This document shows positions 15,625 to 22,933 of a stretch of DNA of 64,000 nucleotides, in pieces. Where the stretch lies: contig NZ_CP117516.1 in the NCBI RefSeq assembly GCF_028621955.1, positions 2,502,001 through 2,566,000 of the forward strand, given 5' to 3'. Position numbers and translations under genes: made by a program. This DNA is from Erythrobacter sp. BLCC-B19. GTDB taxonomy: Bacteria; Pseudomonadota; Alphaproteobacteria; Sphingomonadales; Sphingomonadaceae. Each line of letters begins with the position of its first letter. The first letter of the stretch is position 1. A model generated the notes under the pieces. It was given only the letters and a program-made list of their open reading frames with translations. It did no database searches and was not told the origin of the DNA.

Positions 15625-16098
15625 ATGTTCGACGAACCGCCGCCCCCTTCACAAACCCATGATGCATCGGGCCAAGTGGTGACGATCCTCGGCGAGCCGC
15701 TACCGTGGCCGCCGCGCCACGAGTGCGCCAGCTACAGGATCGACCCGGCCCGCCCGGGCGAAGTGCTGTGCGAGCCGTTCCCGCTCATAGAAGTCCCGGC
15801 CGAGGACACGAAGGTGGTGATCGATCTCACACAGTTCGTCCCCCCGCCGCCCTCCGAGCAATGCACCGACGCACCTGCCGATCCGCTCAATTCCGAAATC
15901 GTGGTCTGCGCCGACAGCGGCACTTCGCCGCGCCTTGGGCCCGTGGTCGGCCCGATGGACGAGGAGTTCGGCAGCGCCATCCCGCGGGCCCGGATCAAGC
16001 TGTCCGAAAGCGCCGAGGCCGAAGCCAATGCGACCGCGCCTGCGGTGGGCGGCATCAACGCGCAAGGGGGCGAAGTGCGGCTGAAGATCGACTTCTGA
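15625..16098 (+). CDS. Hypothetical proline-rich protein
   Basis: 157 residues if started at the ATG at 15625, which has gggaggggag seven bases upstream; a GTG at 15619 is the alternative. The sequence is rich in Pro and acidic residues, with two PPPP runs (residues 5-8 and about 74-77) and C-containing segments HECASYRI and EIVVCADSG. No signal peptide or membrane segment is seen. It ends LKIDF, 10 bp from the converging ndh stop. Segments of the type NSEIVVCAD are common in short sphingomonad secreted proteins of unknown role, but no function can be assigned. Confidence 0.65.
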   Translation: MFDEPPPPSQTHDASGQVVTILGEPLPWPPRHECASYRIDPARPGEVLCEPFPLIEVPAEDTKVVIDLTQFVPPPPSEQCTDAPADPLNSEIVVCADSGTSPRLGPVVGPMDEEFGSAIPRARIKLSESAEAEANATAPAVGGINAQGGEVRLKIDF

Positions 16099-16108
16099 CG
16101 CAGCGCTC

Positions 16109-17419
16109 TCAGTGCAGCTTCAGCTTGGGCCGCACGATTCGGTTCACCCGGCCGATCACCATCAGGAAGGTCGCCTTGATCCAGCCGTGAATGCCTATCA
16201 GGTGCAGCCGGTAAAGCGAGGTGTAGATAAACCGCGCCAGCCGCCCTTCGATCGCCATGCTGCCGCCGATCAGGTTGCCCATCAGGCTCCCCACGGTCGA
16301 GAAGCGCGAGAGCGACACCAGCGAGCCCTTGTCGTGATAGGTGAAGTGCGTGAGCGGCTTTCCCTGCTGCATCCGCACGATGTTGGTGAACACCGTGCCC
16401 GCCATCTGGTGCGCGGCCTGCGCGCGCGGGGGGACGGGGCGGTCTTCGCCCGGCGGGGTGTAGCTGGCACAGTCACCCAGCGCGAAGATATCCGGATCGA
16501 CCGTGGTCTGGAGCGTGTCGGTGACGAGGATCTGGTTCCTCGGATTGGTCTCCAGCCCCAGAGTGGTCAGGAACTCCGCGCCCTTCACCCCCGCCGCCCA
16601 GACGATCAGATCGGCCTCGATCACTTCCCCGGCCTTGGTGACAAGCTGGCGCGGGCGGGCTTCGACCACCTGCACCCCTGCGCGCACGTGAACGCCCAGC
16701 ACTTCGAGTTCATGCTTGGCCGCCGCTGCGAGCTTGTCGGGCAGGGCAGGCAGGATGCGCGGGCCGGCTTCAAGCAGGGTCACGTGCATCCGGCTCTCGT
16801 CGAACACTTCCAGCCCGTAGTGCCTGAGCGCGCCTGCCGCGTTGTAGAGTTCGGCGGCGAGTTCCACCCCCGTCGCCCCGCCGCCGACGATGGCGACGCG
16901 CACCTGCTCGTCGGCCGACGGATCGCGCAGCATCGCCCGGCTGACGCGTAGGCAGTGGTTCAGGAGCCGCGTGCGGAAGCGGTCGGCCTGTTCGCGGCTG
17001 TCGAGGTAGAGGCAATGCTCCTTCACCCCCGGCACGCCGAAATCGTTCGAGACCGATCCCATCGCCAGCGCCAGAATGTCATAGCGGATGGTATGGCCGG
17101 CGATCAGCTCGCTGCCATCCTCGTCCTTCACGGGCGCGAGCCGGATCGTCTTCGCCTGCCGGTCAACACCCTCAAGGCTGCCCTGAAAGAAGCGATACCC
17201 CCAGCGGAAACAGTGCCCACGATAGCCGACCTCGTCGAGATTGGCGTCGAGCGAGCCTGCCGCGACCTCATGCAGCAGCGGCTTCCAGATGTGGGAGAGG
17301 TTCTTGTCGACCAGAATGATGTCGTGCTTCTTGCGCCCGTATTTGGCGCCGAGCCTGCGGACCAGCTCAAGCCCGCCCGCGCCCCCGCCGACGACGACAA
17401 TCTGGGTCTTGCGGTTCAT
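16109..17419 (-). CDS. ndh: Type II NADH dehydrogenase (NDH-2)
   Basis: 436 residues from the ATG at 17419, preceded by AAGGAG. It contains the FAD motif VVVGGGAGGLELVRRLG at the N-terminus, the NAD-binding motif IVGGGATGVELAAELYNAA near residue 170, the internal LVDKNLSHIWKPLLHEVAAGSL typical of NDH-2 (given in parts) and DIFALGDCASY near 300. It oxidises NADH and reduces quinone at the membrane without pumping protons. The C-terminal part contains the amphipathic segments that hold it to the membrane. It is a single gene between a convergent small protein and a divergent SnoaL-like gene further right. Confidence 0.9.
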   Translation of the reverse strand: MNRKTQIVVVGGGAGGLELVRRLGAKYGRKKHDIILVDKNLSHIWKPLLHEVAAGSLDANLDEVGYRGHCFRWGYRFFQGSLEGVDRQAKTIRLAPVKDEDGSELIAGHTIRYDILALAMGSVSNDFGVPGVKEHCLYLDSREQADRFRTRLLNHCLRVSRAMLRDPSADEQVRVAIVGGGATGVELAAELYNAAGALRHYGLEVFDESRMHVTLLEAGPRILPALPDKLAAAAKHELEVLGVHVRAGVQVVEARPRQLVTKAGEVIEADLIVWAAGVKGAEFLTTLGLETNPRNQILVTDTLQTTVDPDIFALGDCASYTPPGEDRPVPPRAQAAHQMAGTVFTNIVRMQQGKPLTHFTYHDKGSLVSLSRFSTVGSLMGNLIGGSMAIEGRLARFIYTSLYRLHLIGIHGWIKATFLMVIGRVNRIVRPKLKLH

Positions 17420-17556
17420 TCGGCACTCCTTGGCACACATCGTCCAGCGCAATCCCGCGCCCCTGTTAGCGGGTGCGGGTGACAATTGCGCGCCAAATCA
17501 ACGTGGCTTCATGCAACTTGTGTTGCAGTGCAGCATGAATGCCACAGGCGCGCGCG

Positions 17557-17922
17557 TCAATCGCCCGGATCGAGCCGCCCGAAGAAGCCGATCACCTTCA
17601 CAACCTTGCCCGCATCATTGACCTCGGTGACGTCGAAACCCTCCATCACGGTCTTCCCATCCATGTCGATCGCCCAGTGATGGCGGCAGAAATTGTTCTG
17701 CATCTCGATCCGGCTGGCATGGCGATAGACGGCGGCGGGGAAGGCGGCGCGGGTGTCCGCGACCATCGCGAGGAAGGGCGCGCGCCCGATGATGTTGTGG
17801 CGCGGATCGACGAAATGGACGTTATGCTCCATCGACGCCTCGGCCATCGCGCGGCGCTTTTCGGGATCGGGGGTGTTCCAGATTTCGAGCATCGTCTTGA
17901 GGTTCGTTTCGTAAGCGGGCAT
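17557..17922 (-). CDS. SnoaL-like / nuclear transport factor 2 fold protein
   Basis: 121 residues from the ATG at 17922 (GGAG seven bases upstream); an upstream ATG at 17934 lacks a ribosome site. The helix-cone fold is suggested by the N-terminal helix MLEIWNTPDPEKRRAMAEASM, the segment HFVDPRHNIIGRAPFLAMV, and the strands HHWAIDMDGKTVMEGFDV and VVKVIGFFGRL (each in part). Members include polyketide cyclases and small-molecule isomerases, and many are uncharacterised. It diverges from a TetR regulator with an inverted repeat between them, so it is probably the controlled gene. Confidence 0.75.
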   Translation of the reverse strand: MPAYETNLKTMLEIWNTPDPEKRRAMAEASMEHNVHFVDPRHNIIGRAPFLAMVADTRAAFPAAVYRHASRIEMQNNFCRHHWAIDMDGKTVMEGFDVTEVNDAGKVVKVIGFFGRLDPGD

Positions 17923-17934
17923 CTTCGACTCCAT

Positions 17935-17951
17935 AAACCGACCAGCGGTTT
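17935..17951 (+). promoter_or_regulatory. Inverted repeat AAACCG-N5-CGGTTT, probable TetR operator
   Basis: A 17-bp perfect inverted repeat with 6-bp arms lies 12 bp upstream of the SnoaL-like start codon and 38 bp before the TetR start. The position and symmetry fit the operator of the divergent TetR gene. It would repress both genes. Confidence 0.6.
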
Positions 17952-17989
17952 GTTTTGTGTGAAGCCGCGCCAAGAGTAAAGGGGCGATC

Positions 17990-18580
17990 ATGCCGACCCA
18001 GCAGCAGAGATCCGATGCGACGCGCGAGGCGCTGCTGGCGGCGTGCCGCGCGCTGCTGCTGGCCGAGGGGACGGAGGCGACCACGATGGCGGCGGTGCTG
18101 ACGCGCACGGGGCTGAGCAAGGGCGCGCTCTACCACCACTTCGCCAGCAAGACCGAGCTGATCGCGGCGATCTACAAGGCGGAATCCAAGGGCGCGATCG
18201 CCCGCGCGCTGGCCCGCGCCGAGCAGGCGGGGGCGGTCTCGCCGCTTGCCCAGTTGACCACGATGTGCGCCGCGTGGCTGGAGGAAATCCGCGCGCCCGA
18301 TGTCGCCGCGATCCTCCTGCGCATCGGCCCCGCCGCGCTCGGGGTGGAGGAAGCGCAGCGTATCGAGAACGCCAACAGCCTCACCCTGTTCGAACGCCAG
18401 TTGGCGCGGGCGGCGGAGGCGGGGGAGATCGGCAGCATCGACCAGCCCCTCGCCGCGCGGCTGGTCAACGCGTTGATGACGCAGCTGGCGGTCGCGAGCC
18501 TGCGTGGGAGCGGCCAGCCGCTGCCCGATGTGGAGAAGCTGATCCTCGGCGTGCTGAGGGGGATGGAAGGCGAGGCCTGA
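17990..18580 (+). CDS. TetR/AcrR family transcriptional regulator
   Basis: 196 residues from the ATG at 17990. The helix-turn-helix is textbook: SDATREALLAACRALLLAEG, then MAAVLTRTGLSKGALYHHFASKTELIAAIY, in part, around residues 30-55. The C-terminal ligand domain includes TTMCAAWLEEIRAPDVAAILLRIGPAAL, shown in part, as in TetR_C_33-like regulators. It is divergent from the SnoaL-like gene with an operator-like repeat between, and its stop lies 6 bp from the converging accC stop. Inducer unknown. Confidence 0.88.
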   Translation: MPTQQQRSDATREALLAACRALLLAEGTEATTMAAVLTRTGLSKGALYHHFASKTELIAAIYKAESKGAIARALARAEQAGAVSPLAQLTTMCAAWLEEIRAPDVAAILLRIGPAALGVEEAQRIENANSLTLFERQLARAAEAGEIGSIDQPLAARLVNALMTQLAVASLRGSGQPLPDVEKLILGVLRGMEGEA

Positions 18581-18586
18581 CGCGCG

Positions 18587-19936
18587 TCAGACCTCGCGGC
18601 TCTCCAGCCAGTTTTCCAGCCACTTGATCGAATAGTCGCCGTTCAGCACATCATCCTGCCGCAGGAGTTCCTGGTGGAGCGGGATGTTGGTCTTGACGCC
18701 CTCGACCACCATTTCCTCAAGCGCCCGGCGCAGCCGCATGATGCAGCCTTCGCGGGTGCGGCCATAGACGATCAGCTTGGCGATCATGCTGTCGTAGTAA
18801 GGCGGGATCTTGTAGCCGGCGTAAAGCCCTGAATCGACGCGCACATGCATCCCGCCCGCGGCGTGATAATAGGTCACGAGACCGGGCGAGGGGGCGAAGG
18901 TGAAGGGGTCTTCGGCGTTGATCCGGCACTCAATCGCGTGGCCGTGGAATTCCAGCTCGTCCTGGCTCACCGACAGCGGGCGGCCTTCGGCAATGCGGAT
19001 CTGCTCGCGCACCAGATCGACCCCGGTGATGAGTTCGGTCACCGGGTGTTCGACCTGCAGGCGGGTGTTCATCTCGATGAAGTAGAACTCGCCGTTTTCC
19101 CACAGGAACTCGATCGTCCCCGCACCGCGATAGCCCATGTCGCGCATCGCCTGCGCGCAAACCTCGCCCATGCGGTGGCGCTCTTCAGCGCTGATCACGG
19201 GGGAGGGGGCTTCTTCGAGCACCTTCTGGTGGCGGCGCTGAAGCGAGCAATCGCGCTCGCCCAGATGGATCGCATTGCCTTGCCCGTCGCCGAACACCTG
19301 AAATTCGATGTGGCGCGGGTTGCCGAGATACTTCTCGATATAGACCGTGCTGTCCCCGAAAGCGGCCTTGGCCTCGGAGCCGGCTTGCTGGATCAGCGTT
19401 TCAAGCTGGTCGGGGCTGTTGCACACCTTCATCCCGCGCCCGCCGCCGCCGCTCGCGGCCTTGATGATGACGGGATAGCCCGCGGCCTCGGCAATCGCCT
19501 TGGCTTCGGCGATATCGGACACCGCGCCATCCGAGCCGGGCACCAGCGGCAGGCCGAGCGCGCCCGCAGTGCGCTTGGCCTCGATCTTGTCGCCCATAGT
19601 GCGGATATGTTCGGGTTTTGGGCCGATCCAGATGATGTCATGCGCTTCGACGATGTCGGCGAACTTGGCGTTCTCCGACAGGAAGCCGTAGCCGGGGTGG
19701 ATCGCGTCGCACTGCGCGATTTCGGCCGCCGAGATGATGTTGGCGATGTTGAGATAGGACTCGGAGGCAGGCGGCGGGCCGATGCACACCGCGTGGTCGG
19801 CGAGGCGCACGTGCATCGCGTCGGCATCGGCGGTGGAGTGCACCGCGACCGTCTCGATCCCCATTTCATGCGCCGCGCGGTGGATGCGCAGCGCGATCTC
19901 GCCGCGGTTGGCGATCAGGATGCGTTTGATGCCCAT
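18587..19936 (-). CDS. accC: Acetyl-CoA carboxylase, biotin carboxylase subunit
   Basis: 449 residues, the usual length for AccC. It carries [20 protein letters not shown] at the start, the ATP-grasp loop [13 protein letters not shown] near residue 158, [20 protein letters not shown] near 230 and [14 protein letters not shown] near 288. The enzyme carboxylates biotin on AccB with ATP and bicarbonate for malonyl-CoA synthesis. The start is four bases after the accB stop. The order aroQ-accB-accC on one strand is conserved in many proteobacteria. Confidence 0.97.
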   Translation of the reverse strand: MGIKRILIANRGEIALRIHRAAHEMGIETVAVHSTADADAMHVRLADHAVCIGPPPASESYLNIANIISAAEIAQCDAIHPGYGFLSENAKFADIVEAHDIIWIGPKPEHIRTMGDKIEAKRTAGALGLPLVPGSDGAVSDIAEAKAIAEAAGYPVIIKAASGGGGRGMKVCNSPDQLETLIQQAGSEAKAAFGDSTVYIEKYLGNPRHIEFQVFGDGQGNAIHLGERDCSLQRRHQKVLEEAPSPVISAEERHRMGEVCAQAMRDMGYRGAGTIEFLWENGEFYFIEMNTRLQVEHPVTELITGVDLVREQIRIAEGRPLSVSQDELEFHGHAIECRINAEDPFTFAPSPGLVTYYHAAGGMHVRVDSGLYAGYKIPPYYDSMIAKLIVYGRTREGCIMRLRRALEEMVVEGVKTNIPLHQELLRQDDVLNGDYSIKWLENWLESREV

Positions 19937-19940
19937 GGGT

Positions 19941-20459
19941 TTAGGAGATCACCACGAGGGGCTGGTCGAATTCGACCGGCTGGGCGTTCTCGATCAGGAT
20001 GGCGCTGACCGTGCCGGATTTGGGCGCGGTGATCGGGTTCATAACCTTCATCGCCTCGACGATCAGCAGAGTATCGCCTTCCTTCACGGCCTTGCCGACC
20101 GCGATGAAGGGCGCAGCCCCCGGTTCGGCGGCGAGATAGCAGGTGCCGACCATCGGCGACTTGACCGCGTTCTTCAGGTCAGGGCCAGCGGGCGCAGCCG
20201 GTTCTGCCGGAGCAGGCGCGGCAGCAGCGGCGGCAGGCGCAGCCGCCACGGGTGCAGGCGCTGCGGCATAGACCGGCGCGGCAGCGGCGACCGCCCCGCG
20301 CGACACGCGGATCTTGCGGTCATCATCCTCGACCTCGATTTCCGTAAGGCCGGTTTCGTTGAGCAGTTCCGCGAGTTCGCGCACCAGCGCGGTGTCGATG
20401 TTCATACCACCCGACTTGCGCCCGTTAGCCTTGCCGGATTGGCCAGCGTCGTTTGCCAT
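19941..20459 (-). CDS. accB: Acetyl-CoA carboxylase, biotin carboxyl carrier protein
   Basis: 172 residues from the ATG at 20459, with AAGGGG upstream; an ATG at 20516 would add residues lacking homology. The N-terminal helical part ([25 protein letters not shown], in part) is followed by a flexible Ala/Pro linker from about 65 to 100, then the biotinyl domain with EAMKVMN, where Lys138, 35 residues from the end, is the biotin attachment site. A Gly/Lys-rich 20-residue N-terminal extension is present relative to E. coli AccB. Cytoplasmic partner of AccC. Confidence 0.96.
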   Translation of the reverse strand: MANDAGQSGKANGRKSGGMNIDTALVRELAELLNETGLTEIEVEDDDRKIRVSRGAVAAAAPVYAAAPAPVAAAPAAAAAAPAPAEPAAPAGPDLKNAVKSPMVGTCYLAAEPGAAPFIAVGKAVKEGDTLLIVEAMKVMNPITAPKSGTVSAILIENAQPVEFDQPLVVIS

Positions 20460-20579
20460 GTATGCCCCTTGTAGAATGCAATGCGACCGTAAAGTCCGCG
20501 CGTCTATTGCCGCCAATTGCGGCAGGCAAGTGGCAGCGGCGCAAAATGTGAAACTTGGATGACGATAAGAGCCGGCGGC

Positions 20580-21020
20580 TCAGACCTCGCCCGACGCTAC
20601 GGCTTCGAGCGCGATGAGGTAGGAACGCGCGCCGTGGCCTTCGACCGTCTTGGCCGCCGCCATGCCCACATAGGAGAGGTGGCGGAAGCTCTCGCGGGTC
20701 TTGGGGTCGGACAGGTGGACTTCCACGACCGGCGTGCGGATCGCCTTGATCGCGTCAAGCAGCGCGATGGAGGTGTGGGTGTAGGCGGCGGCATTCAGCA
20801 ACACCGCCCGTGCGCCCTCCGCCTGCGCCTCATGCAGCCAATCGACCAGCATCCCCTCGTGATTGGTCTGGCGCATCTCGATTTCGAACCCGAGTTCTCG
20901 GGCGCGGTCTTCCAGCATCCCTGCGATGTCATCGAGGGTGGTGGTGCCGTAAATCTCCGGCTCGCGCGTGCCGAGGAGATTGAGGTTGGGGCCGTTGAGG
21001 ACGTAGACGAGGTTGGTCAT
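20580..21020 (-). CDS. aroQ: Type II 3-dehydroquinate dehydratase
   Basis: 146 residues from the ATG at 21020, the normal length of the dodecameric type II enzyme. It contains YVLNGPNLNLLGTREPEIYG at the start with the catalytic Tyr, NAAAYTHTSIALLDAI near residue 74 and VEVHLSD near 98 with the catalytic His. The reaction is the third step of the shikimate pathway, dehydration of 3-dehydroquinate. It is the first gene of the aroQ-accB-accC group, 120 bp from accB. No clear ribosome site is seen in front of the chosen start. Confidence 0.95.
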   Translation of the reverse strand: MTNLVYVLNGPNLNLLGTREPEIYGTTTLDDIAGMLEDRARELGFEIEMRQTNHEGMLVDWLHEAQAEGARAVLLNAAAYTHTSIALLDAIKAIRTPVVEVHLSDPKTRESFRHLSYVGMAAAKTVEGHGARSYLIALEAVASGEV

Positions 21021-21109
21021 GGCCAGCCGCTTAGCGGGAAGGGGCGGGGCGGGGAAGGTCTTCCCAATGTTTGGCGCAACGCGAAGTCCGATTGCCCCCT
21101 TGGGTGAAT

Positions 21110-21757
21110 TCAAGAATTGTCGTTCTTGGCGGAAATGCGCGCGCGATACTGCCTAACGCGGTCTTCGAACTCGGCCAGCCGGTCGGCCATTGCCCCCTCC
21201 ATGTCGAGTATGCGCGCTTTGGATATCAGCTCGGAAAGCGTGTCCCAGACATCAGGCTCTCGAGCATCCACAAGGATGGCAAGCGGCCATTCGTGATCGA
21301 GGTAGTTGAATGCACCCACCAGGTCTTGAAGTAGAGCTTTTCGGTAGCGATCCTCGTGCGGCGCTGCTTCATGTGCGCGCTGGAGGAGTTCCCTCGGGCT
21401 CACATACTCCATCTGCTTCCAGAGATGTGTCGCGCCAAACAGGTTCTGATCGTGTCGCGCGAGCTGGAACATCGCTTCGGGATCGCCTGCCTCGATCCGG
21501 CTGATCAAGACTGGAAAAATCACTTCCTCAAACAGTTCATGCCGAATGCGGGCGTGCCTATTGGTATGCAGTTTTTCGAGATTGGCATTGGTCCACTTGG
21601 CTTTGGCAGCAAAGTCAGGAAAACTATCCAGAAAGGCGCGTAACGCTGCCGTCGCCTTCGCTTTCGCGCCGAGCGATTGCCAGCGGAGAAACTCTTCATA
21701 GAGCCTTTCGTCAGGAGCAGCTGGTGTGTGCACCCGATCAGGATAGCAGCACAGCAC
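21110..21757 (-). CDS. Hypothetical protein
   Basis: 215 residues, not recognised. It is mostly helical and charged, with repeated Trp and His (WKQMEYVSPRELLQRAHE, HEDRYRKALLQDLVG), and contains NRHARIRHELFEEVIFPVLI. No signal peptide or membrane segment is visible. Its base composition is clearly lower in GC than its neighbours and codon use is less biased (more ATT, GAT, CAT, AAA), which suggests horizontal acquisition. It lies between aroQ and a GTA-type holin, all on the minus strand. Start uncertain: a GTG (VHTPAAP) follows eight codons after the ATG. Confidence 0.7.
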   Translation of the reverse strand: MLCCYPDRVHTPAAPDERLYEEFLRWQSLGAKAKATAALRAFLDSFPDFAAKAKWTNANLEKLHTNRHARIRHELFEEVIFPVLISRIEAGDPEAMFQLARHDQNLFGATHLWKQMEYVSPRELLQRAHEAAPHEDRYRKALLQDLVGAFNYLDHEWPLAILVDAREPDVWDTLSELISKARILDMEGAMADRLAEFEDRVRQYRARISAKNDNS

Positions 21758-21812
21758 TCGCCGCTCTAGGTCCCAGCCTTCGCTGGGTTGACGGCACGGC
21801 GAGGTGGCCGCC

Positions 21813-22226
21813 CTACCGGTCCACCCCCTTGACCTTCCCCCACTGGCGCGCGGCGGTGTAGCCGAGGTAGCCGGTGCCGAAGAGGGCGTAGAGCGGTTCG
21901 GGCAGGCCGGCGAGATAGGCGTTCATCCCCGCCGCGATCTCATGCGCAGTCGCCGGGCTAAAGGCGGAGAGCACCCCCATCGGCAGCGACGCGAGCAGCA
22001 GCACATACATCACATAAAGGAAGCTCGGGCGCGCGCGGCTGGTCCAGGGGTCGGCGGAATTGGCCTCGGCGACGATCGCTTTCAGCTGCGCCTCGATCAT
22101 CTGCATTTCCTGCGTGCCTTCGAGCGCGATCAGCTCCAGCTTGGCCTTGGCGCGGGCTTCCTTGTCGGGGATGACCTTGTCGAGAATCGAGGCAATGGGG
22201 CCGATAAGGACGTCGACGAGGGACAT
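21813..22226 (-). CDS. Holin family protein, gene-transfer-agent type (3TM)
   Basis: 137 residues from the ATG at 22226. The N-terminal half is a charged helix (DKVIPDKEARAKAKLELIALE, in part, and IEAQLKAIVAEANSADPWTSRARP); the second half holds membrane segments FLYVMYVLLLASLPMGVLSAF and LYALFGTGYLGYTAARQWG. The DPWTSRARPSFL junction is typical of the GTA_holin_3TM family. In GTA producers such a holin releases particles by lysis. No lysozyme or capsid gene is nearby, so this is an orphan copy, or it belongs to a GTA cluster elsewhere on the chromosome. Confidence 0.78.
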   Translation of the reverse strand: MSLVDVLIGPIASILDKVIPDKEARAKAKLELIALEGTQEMQMIEAQLKAIVAEANSADPWTSRARPSFLYVMYVLLLASLPMGVLSAFSPATAHEIAAGMNAYLAGLPEPLYALFGTGYLGYTAARQWGKVKGVDR

Positions 22227-22453
22227 GGGGTGCGCTCCTGTGCAGGTGAGTCGCGCAACAAATGACCAAATCGGTTCATGTAGGAAAATGATTTAACCGA
22301 TACGCCCCAGGAGCGCTCGCGCCTGCGTCATCTGACCACTTGGCATGCCTCCCCCGCAAAGGCTTGTCGCACCGCCGGTTGTTTCCGTTGGCCCCGATCC
22401 TGTTCGGTTGCTATACACAACCGGAAACGACAACCTTCGGGGGAGCCTCCAGC

Positions 22454-22933
22454 GTGGCAATCGCATTTTCAGTCAACGGCAAGCCAGTCGAGGTGGAGGC
22501 CGAGGCCGATACCCCGCTGCTATGGGTCTTGCGCGACGATCTCGGCATGACGGGCACCAAGTTCGGCTGCGGGATCGCGGCCTGCGGGGCGTGTTCGGTG
22601 CATGTCGATGGAGCGATCACGCGCTCGTGCAGCGTGCCGGTGGGCGAGCTGGCGGGCAAGTCCGTCACCACCATCGAAGGGTTGAAGGGTGCCGACGGCG
22701 TGCTCCACAAGGTGCAGCAAGCCTGGATCGAGGCGCAGGTGCCGCAATGCGGATACTGCCAGTCGGGCCAGATCATGGCTGCCGTTGCGCTGATCGAGGC
22801 GGTCGGCACGCCGACCGACGCGCAGATCGACGAGGCGATGAGCAATATCTGCCGCTGCGGCACCTATCCGCGCATCCGCAAGGCGATCCTCGCGGTCGCT
22901 GGCATCGCTGCCGCAGATCAGGGAGCCGCGTGA
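22454..22933 (+). CDS. iorA: Isoquinoline 1-oxidoreductase-type alpha subunit, (2Fe-2S) protein
   Basis: 159 residues from a GTG at 22454 with a GGGGGAG site upstream. Two [2Fe-2S] centres are seen: the plant-type [17 protein letters not shown] with a later SCSV (about 40-70), and the CGYCQSGQ ... NICRCGTY pair in the C-terminal helical domain (about 97-140). It passes electrons from the molybdenum subunit. The gene ends at 22933, sharing one base with the start of the large subunit. The physiological substrate of this aldehyde-oxidase-like family (Ior/YagR type) is often an aldehyde or N-heterocycle, not always isoquinoline. Confidence 0.92.
   Translation: MAIAFSVNGKPVEVEAEADTPLLWVLRDDLGMTGTKFGCGIAACGACSVHVDGAITRSCSVPVGELAGKSVTTIEGLKGADGVLHKVQQAWIEAQVPQCGYCQSGQIMAAVALIEAVGTPTDAQIDEAMSNICRCGTYPRIRKAILAVAGIAAADQGAA

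Noticed and set aside
21813..22226. Prophage or complete gene transfer agent
   Set aside because: Only one holin-like gene is present; no capsid, portal, terminase, tail or integrase gene is in the window.
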